In this document: positions 40,692 to 50,210 of the stretch, piece by piece | How positions within the stretch are numbered: the stretch's first letter is position 1 | Layout: each line of letters opens with the position of its first letter | Assembly: GCA_040635515.1 (NCBI GenBank) | Contig: JBEYHY010000001.1 | Span: 868,001-932,000, forward strand | Length of the DNA: 64,000 bases | Direction of reading: 5' to 3' | Source: Prauserella_A sp040635515 | GTDB taxonomy: Bacteria > Actinomycetota > Actinomycetes > Mycobacteriales > Pseudonocardiaceae | The notes under the pieces: generated by a model | What the model was told of the DNA's origin: nothing | What the model saw: only the letters and a program-made list of their open reading frames with translations | Databases searched by the model: none | Program-made: the position numbers and the translations under genes

Positions 40692-42361
40692 CACCGCGCC
40701 CCCGATCCGGATTGGTTCCTCGGCGGGAAAAGCCCTTCCGGGTTTCCCTTTCCGTCCCAGTTCAACAGGTTCACCCTGTTGCCCTTGTCGACAGGAGCGG
40801 CGAGGGTGTCGCTGGTCTGCCTGTCCTTGAGCATGTGGAAGTTCTCCACCGCGATCGGTGAGTTCCCGCCGGAGCTCTCCCCGAAGGGGCCCGATTCGTT
40901 CATGCCCGGCCCGCCCTCGTAGTCGAGGCTGCACTCGGTAGCCAGTTCTTCGAGGCCGTGCGCCTGCTCGGCATGTGCGGGCGGGATGACGTAGCGCTCG
41001 TCGTACTTGGCCAGTGCGAGCAGCCGGTACATGTCGTACATGTCCTCTTCGGACATTCCGGCTTTCGCCGGTATCTCGGCTCGCGGTGGCCTGCCCAGGT
41101 TGATGTCGCGCATGTAGGCGCGCATGGCGGCGAGCTTGCGCAGGATGCGGTTGACCGGTTCCGGATCACCGGCCGTGAACAGCTGGGCGAGGTACTCGAC
41201 GGGAATGCGCAGCGCGTCGATGGCGCCGAAGAGGTTGCCGTGGTCCTCGGCGTCGTGTCCGGTGTCGCGCACGACGTCCACGACGGGTGACAGCGGAGGG
41301 ATGTACCAGACCATGGGCATCGTGCGGTATTCCGGATGCAGCGGAAGCGCGACCTGATACTTGTTGATCAGGGAGTGGATGGGGGAGCGCTGCGCGGCCT
41401 CGATCCAGTCGGCGGGAATGCCCGCGGCTTCGGCCTCCCGCACCACCTCGGGATCGTGGGGGTCGAGCAGGATCTCGCGTTGGGCGCGGTAGAGGTCCTT
41501 GTCGTCGGGGGTCGTGGCCGCTTCGAGAACCCTGTCGGCGTCGTAGAGAACGAGCCCGATGTAGCGCAGCCTGCCGACGCAGGTCTCGGCGCACACCGTG
41601 GGCATCCCCACCTCGACCCTGGGAAAGCAGAACGTGCACTTCTCGGCTTTTCCCGTGCGGTGGTTGAAGTACACCTTCTTGTAGGGACAGCCGGACACGC
41701 ACATCCGCCAGCCCCTGCACCGGTCCTGATCGACAAGCACGATGCCGTCCTCGGTGCGTTTGTAGATCGCGCCGGAAGGGCACGAGGCCGCGCAGGAGGG
41801 ATTGAGGCAGTGCTCGCAGATCCGGGGAAGATAGAACATGAACGTCTGCTCGAACTCGAACCGCACCTTGTCTGCGATGTCCTTGAGCAGCGGGTCCTTG
41901 TCGCCGTGGTCCGGCGCGCCGCCGAGATCGTCGTCCCAGTTGGCCGACCAGGTGATCGCCGTGTTCTTGCCGCTGATCAGTGATCGTGGCCTCGCCACGG
42001 GTGTGTGTTCCTGCAGCGGCGCCGAGGTGAGGTTGTCGTAGTCGTAGGTCCACGGCTCGTAGTAGTCGTCGAGGCTGGGCAGTTTGGGGTTGGAGAAGAT
42101 CGTCAGCAGCTTCCGGAACCGGCCGCCGCCCTTGAGTGTGAGCTTGCCCCGCTTGCCGAGCGTCCAGCCGCCGCGCCACTTCCGCTGGTCCTCGTAGGTG
42201 CGTGGATATCCTTGACCCGGGCGGGTTTCCACGTTGTTGAACCACACGTACTCGACACCGGAGCGGTTTGTCCATGCCTGTTTGCACGTGACCGAGCAGG
42301 TGTGGCAGCCGATGCACTTGTCGAGGTTCATCACCATCGCCATCTGGGCCATGGGTTTCAT
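40691..42361 (-). CDS. narH: Respiratory nitrate reductase beta subunit (iron-sulfur)
   Basis: 556 residues. Four ferredoxin-type Cys clusters: CIGCHTCSVTCKQAW (16-30), CEHCLNPSCAASCPSG, CRGWRMCVSGCPYKK (Trp in place of a Cys, typical of the [3Fe-4S] centre) and KCTFCFPR followed by CAETC. It relays electrons from NarI haem to NarG at the cytoplasmic face. The start shares one base with the narG stop (TGATG). Confidence 0.97.
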   Translation of the reverse strand: MKPMAQMAMVMNLDKCIGCHTCSVTCKQAWTNRSGVEYVWFNNVETRPGQGYPRTYEDQRKWRGGWTLGKRGKLTLKGGGRFRKLLTIFSNPKLPSLDDYYEPWTYDYDNLTSAPLQEHTPVARPRSLISGKNTAITWSANWDDDLGGAPDHGDKDPLLKDIADKVRFEFEQTFMFYLPRICEHCLNPSCAASCPSGAIYKRTEDGIVLVDQDRCRGWRMCVSGCPYKKVYFNHRTGKAEKCTFCFPRVEVGMPTVCAETCVGRLRYIGLVLYDADRVLEAATTPDDKDLYRAQREILLDPHDPEVVREAEAAGIPADWIEAAQRSPIHSLINKYQVALPLHPEYRTMPMVWYIPPLSPVVDVVRDTGHDAEDHGNLFGAIDALRIPVEYLAQLFTAGDPEPVNRILRKLAAMRAYMRDINLGRPPRAEIPAKAGMSEEDMYDMYRLLALAKYDERYVIPPAHAEQAHGLEELATECSLDYEGGPGMNESGPFGESSGGNSPIAVENFHMLKDRQTSDTLAAPVDKGNRVNLLNWDGKGNPEGLFPPRNQSGSGAR

Positions 42362-45300
42362 CAGTACCGCACCTCCTGGCTTCGGCGGCGGATCACGGTC
42401 ACCTCGTCCCGTTGATTCCCGGTGGGACCGAGATAGTTGAACGCGAAGGACAACTGGGCGTACGCGCCGATCAGATGGCTCGGTTTGATCATGAGCCGGG
42501 TCAGCGAGTTGTGGATTCCGCCACGTTTTCCCGAGGTTTCGGCCAGTGGCACGTCGATCAACCGGTCCTGCGCGTGGTGCATGTAGACGGTTCCCTCCGG
42601 CATCCGGTGTGACACCACGGCTCTTGCGACGACGACGCCGTTGCGGTTGACGGCCTCGACCCAGTCGTTGTCGTGGACGCCGATCTTCTCGGCGTCCGGT
42701 GTGGACATCCAGATCGTCGGCCCGCCGCGGGAAAGGCTGAGCATGAACAGGTTGTCCTGATACTCCGAGTGGATCGACCACTTGCTGTGCGGGGTCAGGT
42801 AGCGCACGGTGAGGCCCAGCTCGCCCTGCTCACCGAGGTGCGGTTCGCCGAACATGGCGGCCATGTTCAGCGGCGGCCGGTACACCGGAAGGCATTCGCC
42901 CAGTTCGGCCATCCAGTCGTGGTCGAGGAAGAAGTGCTGCCTTCCCGTCAGCGTGTGCCAAGGCTTGAGCCGCTCCACGTTGACCGTGAACGGCGAATAC
43001 CGGCGGCCCCCTGTTTCCGAACCCGACCACTCCGGCGAGGTGATGACCGGAACGGGTGCGGCCCTGGTGTCGGCGAAGGTGATCTGCTTGCCCTCGTGTT
43101 CGGCGGCGAGGTCGGCCAGTCGCATACCGGTCCTGTGCTCCAGCATCCGGAAGCCCTCCGTGGCCAGATGCCCGTTGGTGGTGCCCGACATCGCCAGGAC
43201 GGCCTCACATGCGTGCAGATCCCGCACCAGCGAAGGGCGGCCGTCTGCAGGACCGCCCCTGATCGTGCCGTTCTGGTGTTTGAGGTACTCCACCGAGCGG
43301 CCCAGCTTGTAGGGCACTCCCTTCGTGACGGCACCGAGCGACTCGGCGAGCGGCCCGAGCGCACCCATCTTCGCCGCGATGGCACCGTAATCGCGCGACA
43401 CCACGGTGATCTTCGGCATCGTGACCCCGGGCACCGGTTCACACTCGCCGTACTTCCAGTCCAGCACCTTGCCGTGCGGGGTGGCCAGCTCGTCAGGTGT
43501 GTCGTGCAGCAGTGGCGAGGCCACCAGGTCCCTGCGCACACCGAGCCGGTCGGCGGCCAGTTCGCTGAACGCGTGCGCGATCTCCTGGAACGCCTGCCAG
43601 TCGGTGCGCGTTTGCCACGGCGGCGCGATCGCCGGGTTGAAGGAATGGATGAACGGATGCATGTCGGTGGTGTTGAGGTCGTGCTTCTCGTACCAGGTCG
43701 CCGCGGGGAGCACCACGTCCGAGTACAGGGTGGTGCTCGTCATCCGGAAGTCCAGCGTCAGCAGCAAATCCAGTTTCCCGGTCGGTGCCTCGTCGTGCCA
43801 CACCACGTCGCGGGGCCGGTCGCCGGGCCCGGCTTCCGCCGCTCGCAATGACGAATCGGCACCGAGCAGGTGCCGCAGGAAATACTCGTCGCCCTTCGCC
43901 GAGGAGCCGAGCAGGTTCGCTCGCCACACACTGAGGATCCGGGGGAAGTTCTCCGGCGAGTCGGGATCCTCGCACGCGAAGCGCAACGCACCCGACTTCA
44001 GTTGCGACACCACGTAATCGCCGGGTTCCATCCCCGCCTGCTCGGCGTCGTCGGCCAGTTCGAGCGGGTTGCGGTCGAACGTGGGATAGGAGGGCATCCA
44101 GCCCAGCCTCGCCGATTTCGCGAGCACGTCGGCCGCGGTCTGGCCGGCCAGCCTGCCCTCCGCGGTCGCCGAAACCATACTGTCGGTGGTGAAGGCGTCG
44201 TAGCGGAACTGGTCGGTGTGCAGATACCAGTAGCCGGTCTGGATCATCTGGCGGGCGGGACGTGACCAGTCGAGTCCCATCGCCAGCTGGGTCCACCCGG
44301 TCACCGGCCTGCATTTCTCCTGCCCGACATAGTGGGCCCAGCCGCCGCCGTTGACGCCCTGGCAGCCGGTGAGCGTGGTCAGCGCGAGGAAGGCGCGGTA
44401 GATCGTGTCGGAATGGAACCAGTGGTTGGTCCCCGCCCCCATGATGATCATGGAGCGGCCCCGGGACTCCTCGGCGTTGACCGCGAATTCCCTGCCGATG
44501 CGTGCCGCGGCCTCGGCGGGAACCCCGGTGATGGTCTCCTGCCACGCGGGCGTGCAGGGCTGGCTCGCGTCGTCGTACCCGGCAGGCCAGTTGCCGGGAA
44601 GCCCCTGCCTGTGCACGCCGTACTGCGCGAGCAGCAGGTCGTACACGGTCGTGACGAGGTGCCCTCCGATCCGCTTGACGGGAACCCCTCTGCGCAGCAC
44701 GCCCGCCGTCCCGTCCGGGGCGTCGAACCTCGGCAGCTCCAGTAACACCGAGCCGTCGCCACCCGCGGACAACAGCGGATCGACATCGCCCAGGTCGAGA
44801 TTCCACTTGCCCGCGCCCTGCTCGCCGAACCTGTGACCGAGGGATCCGCCGGGTACCACCGGTTTCCCGGTCGCCGAATCCAGCAGGACGGTCTTGAACG
44901 CGGCGTGTTCGCTGTCCGCCTCGCCGTCGAGATCGGCCGCGGTGAGGAACTTGCCCGGCACGTACGCCTCGCCGCGTTGATCGAGCCGGACGAGGAAGGG
45001 AAGGTCGGTGTAGCGCTTGACGTAGTCGCTGAAGTACGGCGTCTGCCGCTCGACGAAGAACTCGCGCAGCACCACGTGGCCCATCGCCATCGCGAGCGCG
45101 CCGTCGGTACCGGGTTGCGCGGCAAGCCATTCGTCGGCGAACTTCACGTTGTCGGCATAGTCGGGGGATACGGCGATGACCTTCTGCCCCCGGTAGCGGG
45201 CCTCGGCCATCCAGTGCGCGTCAGGGGTGCGCGTGACGGGAACGTTGGAGCCCCACATGATGAGGTAACCGGCGTCCCACCAGTCGCCGGATTCCGGTAC

Positions 45301-46071
45301 GTCGGTCTGGTCGCCGAAGACCTGCGGCGAGGCGACGGGAAGGTCGGCGTACCAGTCGTAGAAGGACAGCATCGACCCGCCGAGAAGCGACACGAACCGG
45401 GCGCCTGAGGCGTGCGAGATCATCGACATCGCGGGGATGGGGGAGAACCCGGCGATCCGGTCGGGACCGTGTTTCTCGATGGTGTGCACGTGGGCCGCGG
45501 CGATGAGTTCACATGCCTCGGCCCACGAAGCCCGTACCAGCCCGCCTTTTCCGCGCGCGGACTTGTAGCGCCGCGCGCTTTCGGGGTCACCGGTCAGCTC
45601 GGCCCACGCGTCCACCGGATTTCCCGTGCGTGCCTTGGCTTCCCGGTACATCTCCAGCAGCACACCCCTGATGTAGGGGTAGCGCACGCGAGTGGGCGAG
45701 TAGGTGTACCACGAGAACGCGGCTCCCCTCGGGCAGCCGCGCGGCTCGTACTCCGGCCGGTCCGCGCCGGTGGAGGGATAGTCGGTTTCCTGGGTTTCCC
45801 AGGTGATGATCCCGTCCTTGACGTAGACCTTCCACGAGCACGACCCGGTGCAGTTGACGCCGTGTGTCGAACGAACGACCTTGTCGTGGCTCCATCGGTC
45901 GCGGTAGAACGCGTCGGCCTGCCTGCCGCCGTGCTTGGTCATCGTGCGCAGGTCGGCCGAGATCTCCGTTCTGGTGAAGAACCGCCTGGTCTTGACGAGC
46001 GCGTCGATGAGGCCGTTGTCCAGACCTTCGCCGCGCGAGCCCGCCCCGGATGAGGTTTTGCGATTGCCCAC
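42361..46071 (-). CDS. narG: Respiratory nitrate reductase alpha subunit (molybdenum)
   Basis: 1236 residues from GTG 46071 (AAGGGG upstream). The N-terminal [4Fe-4S] ligands are His70, Cys74, Cys78 and Cys113 (STHGVNCTGSC; RGCPRG), and the Mo ligand Asp239 lies in SFYDWYADLP. Length and motifs match bacterial membrane-bound NarG (about 1220-1250). It reduces nitrate to nitrite with a bis-MGD cofactor, serving anaerobic respiration. The gene order narG-H-J-I is canonical; narK lies 31 bases upstream. Confidence 0.97.
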   Translation of the reverse strand: MGNRKTSSGAGSRGEGLDNGLIDALVKTRRFFTRTEISADLRTMTKHGGRQADAFYRDRWSHDKVVRSTHGVNCTGSCSWKVYVKDGIITWETQETDYPSTGADRPEYEPRGCPRGAAFSWYTYSPTRVRYPYIRGVLLEMYREAKARTGNPVDAWAELTGDPESARRYKSARGKGGLVRASWAEACELIAAAHVHTIEKHGPDRIAGFSPIPAMSMISHASGARFVSLLGGSMLSFYDWYADLPVASPQVFGDQTDVPESGDWWDAGYLIMWGSNVPVTRTPDAHWMAEARYRGQKVIAVSPDYADNVKFADEWLAAQPGTDGALAMAMGHVVLREFFVERQTPYFSDYVKRYTDLPFLVRLDQRGEAYVPGKFLTAADLDGEADSEHAAFKTVLLDSATGKPVVPGGSLGHRFGEQGAGKWNLDLGDVDPLLSAGGDGSVLLELPRFDAPDGTAGVLRRGVPVKRIGGHLVTTVYDLLLAQYGVHRQGLPGNWPAGYDDASQPCTPAWQETITGVPAEAAARIGREFAVNAEESRGRSMIIMGAGTNHWFHSDTIYRAFLALTTLTGCQGVNGGGWAHYVGQEKCRPVTGWTQLAMGLDWSRPARQMIQTGYWYLHTDQFRYDAFTTDSMVSATAEGRLAGQTAADVLAKSARLGWMPSYPTFDRNPLELADDAEQAGMEPGDYVVSQLKSGALRFACEDPDSPENFPRILSVWRANLLGSSAKGDEYFLRHLLGADSSLRAAEAGPGDRPRDVVWHDEAPTGKLDLLLTLDFRMTSTTLYSDVVLPAATWYEKHDLNTTDMHPFIHSFNPAIAPPWQTRTDWQAFQEIAHAFSELAADRLGVRRDLVASPLLHDTPDELATPHGKVLDWKYGECEPVPGVTMPKITVVSRDYGAIAAKMGALGPLAESLGAVTKGVPYKLGRSVEYLKHQNGTIRGGPADGRPSLVRDLHACEAVLAMSGTTNGHLATEGFRMLEHRTGMRLADLAAEHEGKQITFADTRAAPVPVITSPEWSGSETGGRRYSPFTVNVERLKPWHTLTGRQHFFLDHDWMAELGECLPVYRPPLNMAAMFGEPHLGEQGELGLTVRYLTPHSKWSIHSEYQDNLFMLSLSRGGPTIWMSTPDAEKIGVHDNDWVEAVNRNGVVVARAVVSHRMPEGTVYMHHAQDRLIDVPLAETSGKRGGIHNSLTRLMIKPSHLIGAYAQLSFAFNYLGPTGNQRDEVTVIRRRSQEVRY

Positions 46072-46102
46072 CTGGCTGCCCCTTCCGCCTTCTCGTCACC
46101 GC

Positions 46103-47356
46103 TCATGTGTTCGCGCCGGCGGTGCTTTCCTGTCGTGCGTGCCTGTCGACGGCCTTGCGAACGGTGGTGGTGGCGAACACGAACAGCAGCAACGACACCA
46201 GCGCCAGCGCGGCGAGCCCCAGCGCGTAGGAACCCAGCGCCCCATAGATACCGCCCATCACCAGCGGCGGCACGAAACCGCCGAGCCCGCCGGCCGCGCC
46301 GACGAAGCCGGTGACGGAACCGACCTTCCCCGGGGGCGTCAGCAGCGCGACGAGCGCGAACACCGCGCCACTACCCGCACCGAGCGCTCCGGCCATGGCG
46401 AGGAACGCGATGGTGCCGACCGGCATCAGGTCCGGAGTGAACGACTGCACGGCAGCGCCCGCCGTCACCACGGCCAGCGCCACCGCCGTCACCCCGACCG
46501 CGCCGAACTTGTCGGAGAGCCAGCCGCCCACGGGGCGCATCACGACCGCGAGCAACACGAACCCCGCCATCCGGTTGGACGCGTCGGAGGGGGACAGCTC
46601 GTAGGCGTTCTTGAGATAGGACGGCAGGTACACCGAAAACGCGACGTAGCCACCGAAAGCCAGCGCGTAGAGCGCGGAGGCCTGCCAGGTGGCGGGGAGC
46701 CGCATCGTTTCGGCGAGCCTGCGGCCGAGCGGTTCGTTCTGCTGAGGCCTTGCCGGCGCGTCGCGCAACAACAATGCCGCCATGATCGCGTAGATCACGA
46801 GTGCCACGGCCGTGACGACGAACGGCGTTTCCAGACTGAACGTATTCATCAGATTGACAGTGGTGAGCGCCGCGATCGCCGTTCCGCCCATACCCATCCC
46901 GAAAACGCCGATCGCGAACCCGCGCCTTCCCGGCGGAAACCACGCGTTGACAAAGGGAACGCCGATGGCGAACGCCGTTCCGCCGATGCCGAGGAAGAAA
47001 CCACCGATCAGCAGTGCGGCAAGCGACGAGTGGCCGAGAAAACCGAGGAACAGCACCGGAATCACGGTGATGACGGAGATCAGCGGGAACAGTATCCGGC
47101 CGCCGTACCTGTCGGTCAGCGCGCCGACGGGAATACGTCCGACCGATCCGACCAGCACGGGAACCGCCACGACCGCGGACTGTTCGAACGAGCTGAGATC
47201 CAGCTTCTGCGTGAAGTGCGCCGCGAGCGGGCTCAACAGTGCCCACGCCCAGAAATTCAGCGCGAAACCGACGGTGGCCAGCACCAGCATCAGCACGGGA
47301 TGACCAGAAGACATCTGCTGATCAGCGGTGTCCCGCGCCGGCCGATGCTTGTTCAT
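46103..47356 (-). CDS. narK: Nitrate/nitrite MFS transporter
   Basis: 417 residues with about 12 membrane segments. GFALNFWAWALLSPLA, RIPVGALTDRYGGRILFPL, GGFFLGIGGTAFAIGVPFVNAWFP and the later KVGSVTGFVGAAGGLGGFVPPLVMG carry the two glycine-rich nitrate signatures of the NNP family. It is first in the leftward nar operon (GAGGGGACGG before ATG 47356), so nitrate import or nitrite export is co-expressed with the reductase. I see no clear FNR-like or NarL site in the 165-base upstream gap. Confidence 0.95.
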   Translation of the reverse strand: MNKHRPARDTADQQMSSGHPVLMLVLATVGFALNFWAWALLSPLAAHFTQKLDLSSFEQSAVVAVPVLVGSVGRIPVGALTDRYGGRILFPLISVITVIPVLFLGFLGHSSLAALLIGGFFLGIGGTAFAIGVPFVNAWFPPGRRGFAIGVFGMGMGGTAIAALTTVNLMNTFSLETPFVVTAVALVIYAIMAALLLRDAPARPQQNEPLGRRLAETMRLPATWQASALYALAFGGYVAFSVYLPSYLKNAYELSPSDASNRMAGFVLLAVVMRPVGGWLSDKFGAVGVTAVALAVVTAGAAVQSFTPDLMPVGTIAFLAMAGALGAGSGAVFALVALLTPPGKVGSVTGFVGAAGGLGGFVPPLVMGGIYGALGSYALGLAALALVSLLLFVFATTTVRKAVDRHARQESTAGANT

Positions 47357-47521
47357 CGCCGTCCCCTCGGTGTCGTGTCCCCTGCCGGGCCATCATCGGT
47401 CCGTACCTGCCCACCTGCCACCGGAGTGATTCCGAACGGGTGAGCCCTGGTGACAATGGAGCGGAGACGATCGCGAAGTTATCGGCGGCGAACCGGTACG
47501 AAACAGAGGAGAACGGCACGT

Positions 47522-48277
47522 ATGAGCAAGGTCGACCTGCACGGGAATTCCGGTCGTTGGACACTGACGCTTGCCGATCCCGCCAGGCGTAACTGCCTGG
47601 ACGAGCGCATGTGCGCCGACCTCGTCGACGCCGCGAACACCGTCGCGGCCGACGAGCGGGCCAGGACATTGGTCGTCACGGGTGAAGGCAGCGCGTTCTG
47701 CGCCGGAGCCGACCTGCCCGCCCTGTTCGGCTCCAGCGAAGGCAAGGGAACCGGCGAGATCCGCGGGCACCTGCACGCCGTCTACGACAGTTTCCTGCGG
47801 CTGCGTTCGCTGCGGATCCCGACCATCGCCGCCGTGCACGGTCCCGCCGTGGGTGCGGGCCTGAACCTGGCGATGGTGTGCGACGTGCGCATCGCCGGAC
47901 CGAAAGCCTCCTTCGCGGCGACGTTCACCAAGATCGGCCTGCACCCCGGCGGGGGCTGCACCTACTTCCTCGTCGAAGCCCTCGGCAAGGAGCGAGCACT
48001 GGCGATGCTTCTCGACGGTGGCGCGCTCGAAGGCGCCGCCGCCGTCGAGGCGGGACTCGCGCTCGAACTGGCCGACGATCCGGTCGCCGCGGCACACGAG
48101 CGGGCGGCGGCGTGGGCGGCACTCGACCCCGCGCTGGTCGCCGACATCAAGACCGCCGTGGGCATCGCGGGGCGCGGAGACTTCGCGGCGAGCCTGGAAT
48201 TCGAGTCGTGGGCACAGGCGAGCACGGCAGGCGGGCCTGCCATCCAGCAGGCGGTCGCCCGGTTCCGCAAATCATGA
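47522..48277 (+). CDS. Enoyl-CoA hydratase/isomerase family protein
   Basis: 251 residues from ATG 47522 behind GAGGAG. Crotonase fold: LADPARRNCLDERM, AFCAGADLPALF, VHGPAVGAGLNLAMVCDVRIA. In the second active-site segment the sequence is ATFTKIGLHPGGGCTYFL, with Lys where hydratases carry the second Glu, so simple hydratase activity is doubtful and isomerase or other crotonase chemistry may apply. Divergent from narK, and overlapping the convergent LysR gene by 6 bases. Confidence 0.9.
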   Translation: MSKVDLHGNSGRWTLTLADPARRNCLDERMCADLVDAANTVAADERARTLVVTGEGSAFCAGADLPALFGSSEGKGTGEIRGHLHAVYDSFLRLRSLRIPTIAAVHGPAVGAGLNLAMVCDVRIAGPKASFAATFTKIGLHPGGGCTYFLVEALGKERALAMLLDGGALEGAAAVEAGLALELADDPVAAAHERAAAWAALDPALVADIKTAVGIAGRGDFAASLEFESWAQASTAGGPAIQQAVARFRKS

Positions 48278-49195
48278 ACCCGTCGCGGCGGGTGTTGCCC
48301 CGGCGAGTTCGGCCACCGAGCTCATGCAGTGGCGCAACCACTGGTGGCCCGCGTCCCTTTCGTGCACGGGATGCCACACCGCCGACTCGACGAACCGGGT
48401 CGGCTCGCCCCGCAATTCGACGATCCTGACCTCGCCCGATCCGGTCAGCCGGTCGGCGATCCCTCGCGGAACCAGCCCTGCCCTGTCCGTACCGCGGACC
48501 AGCAACGGGACGGCCAGAAACGACTCGACCGTCGCCGCGACCGACGGAACCGCGTCGGCCGCGCGAGGCCCCAGCGCGGGCATCTCGTCGGCGCTTCCCG
48601 TCACCACCCACGGCAGCGCCGACAGTTCGGCGACCGTCGCGCTGCCGCCGACGAGATGCCGGTCCGCGTCCACGACGGCGACCCATTCGTCCACGAGCAG
48701 GTCCTGTGAGGGCAGCCCCTGGACAACGTCCTTGCGCAGCACAAGGGCGTCAACGGTGCGCAGGTGCTCGTCGACCCTGTCGATCGTGCCGGGAGGGCAC
48801 GACCTCAGCCGCAGGCGGACCTTCGGGGCCCGCTGCGCGACGATCCGGTGCAGGCTGGAGCCCACGGTCGCCATGCCGTAGTCGGAGGCGAGCACCGTGA
48901 ATTCGCGCTCGGCCGTTGCCGGGTCGAAGTCGGGCACACTGGTGAACACTCGCTCCGCTCCCGCGAGCGCGGAGGAAAGCAGCGGCCGCAGGTGTTCGGC
49001 GAGCGGGGTGAGTTCGTACTGGTTACCGCTGCGCACGAGCAGATCGTCGGAGAAATGCCTGCGAAGCCTTCCCAGCGCGGTCGACATCGTCGGCTGGCTC
49101 AGGCCGATCCGGCGGGCGGCCTTGGTGACACTCTTCTCGGCGAGCAACGCGTCGAGCAGGACCATCAGATTGAGGTCGAGACCGCGGAGCCGCAC
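48272..49195 (-). CDS. LysR-type transcriptional regulator
   Basis: 307 residues from GTG 49195 (VRLRGLDLNLMVLLDALLAEK). The winged helix contains SVTKAARRIGLSQPTMSTALGRLRRHF, followed by a two-lobe effector domain (FTVLASDYGMATV; ADRHLVGGSATVAEL), closest in style to NodD/LinR-like members. I prefer GTG 49195 or 49201 because both lie just past a perfect GGGTAT-N11-ATACCC LysR box at 49203-49225; ATG codons further upstream would put the box inside the gene. It is divergent from the reductase-demethylase pair and presumably activates it. Confidence 0.9.
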   Translation of the reverse strand: MRLRGLDLNLMVLLDALLAEKSVTKAARRIGLSQPTMSTALGRLRRHFSDDLLVRSGNQYELTPLAEHLRPLLSSALAGAERVFTSVPDFDPATAEREFTVLASDYGMATVGSSLHRIVAQRAPKVRLRLRSCPPGTIDRVDEHLRTVDALVLRKDVVQGLPSQDLLVDEWVAVVDADRHLVGGSATVAELSALPWVVTGSADEMPALGPRAADAVPSVAATVESFLAVPLLVRGTDRAGLVPRGIADRLTGSGEVRIVELRGEPTRFVESAVWHPVHERDAGHQWLRHCMSSVAELAGATPAATGS

Positions 49196-49202
49196 CGGCA
49201 CA

Positions 49203-49225
49203 GGGTATCGGAGCCCCCAATACCC
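49203..49225. promoter_or_regulatory. LysR-type box GGGTAT-N11-ATACCC
   Basis: GGGTAT (49203-49208) and ATACCC (49220-49225) leave a central T-N11-A, the classic LysR recognition form, in the 73 bases between the divergent LysR and reductase starts. Direct evidence for autoregulation and for control of 49269-51172. Confidence 0.8.
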
Positions 49226-49268
49226 GGCAGGGTGCAGCATCATGAACCCGATGAACCGGGAGGTGCCC

Positions 49269-50210
49269 ATGACGGGGTTCGAACTGCGGTTGCGGATCAC
49301 CGGCGCCGAGCGGCAGGCCGACGACATCCGCTCGCTGCGGCTTCGCGCCGACGGCGGCGGCCTGCTACCCGGCTACACCCCTGGCAGTCACCTCGTGCTC
49401 GACTGCGCGGGACGGCGCAACGCCTACTCGCTCACCGGGCCCGCCGTTGCGCCGGAGGAATATCACGTGTCGGTGCTGCTGCGTCGCTCGGGCAACGGTG
49501 GATCGGCGCATCTGCACGGTCTCGACGTCGGCTCCGTGATCCGATCCTCGCCGCCCCGCGGCGCCTTTCCTCCGGTGGCGGTGGCGCGTCACCATCTGTT
49601 CGTCGCCGGCGGTATCGGGATCACCCCGATGCTGGCGCACGTGCGGGAAGCGCGGCGCTGGGACCGTTCGTTCACCCTCGTCTACGCCTACCGGCGTGGC
49701 CGAGGCGCCCATCTCGCCGAGCTCCGCGCGTTGTGCGGCGACCGGCTGTCCGAGCCGCGTGGCCGTGCCGAAACCACGGCCTTGCTCGGCGACGCCCTCT
49801 CGTCGCAGCCGCTCGGCACCCACCTCTACCTGTGCGGTCCCGCCTCACTCGTCGACTCGGTCACCGCGGCTGCCGCTGCGGCGGGCTGGCCGCCGCAGCG
49901 GGTGCACACCGAGCGGTTCTCCGCCGCCGATCACGCTCCTGGAAAGCCGTTCACCGCCACCATCGCCGGTTCGGGCGAGACTGTCGCGGTCGGCGGGGAC
50001 GAGAGCCTGCTCGGCGCGCTTCGCCGCGCCGGTCATTCCGTGCCCAGCGGGTGTGAGCAGGGCGTGTGCGGTGAGTGCAGGATCGGCGTGCTGGCCGGAA
50101 GACCACAGCACCGGGACCATTACCTCTCACCCGCCGAACGCGCCTCGGGTGAGGCCGTGATGTCCTGCGTGTCCAGAGCCGGTGACGAAGGGCTGGTACT
50201 CGATCTATGA
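49269..50210 (+). CDS. PDR-type flavin reductase with C-terminal [2Fe-2S] ferredoxin domain
   Basis: 313 residues from ATG 49269 behind GGGAGGTG. Flavin-binding RNAYSLTGP, nucleotide-binding GGIGITPMLAHV, LYLCGP, and a plant-type cluster (SGCEQGVCGECRIGV with a last Cys in VMSCVSRA). The layout matches the phthalate dioxygenase reductase family that feeds electrons to oxygenases, and the reductase half of the P450 at 3057. It overlaps the DUF3445 gene by four bases, so it is its likely electron donor. Confidence 0.92.
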   Translation: MTGFELRLRITGAERQADDIRSLRLRADGGGLLPGYTPGSHLVLDCAGRRNAYSLTGPAVAPEEYHVSVLLRRSGNGGSAHLHGLDVGSVIRSSPPRGAFPPVAVARHHLFVAGGIGITPMLAHVREARRWDRSFTLVYAYRRGRGAHLAELRALCGDRLSEPRGRAETTALLGDALSSQPLGTHLYLCGPASLVDSVTAAAAAAGWPPQRVHTERFSAADHAPGKPFTATIAGSGETVAVGGDESLLGALRRAGHSVPSGCEQGVCGECRIGVLAGRPQHRDHYLSPAERASGEAVMSCVSRAGDEGLVLDL

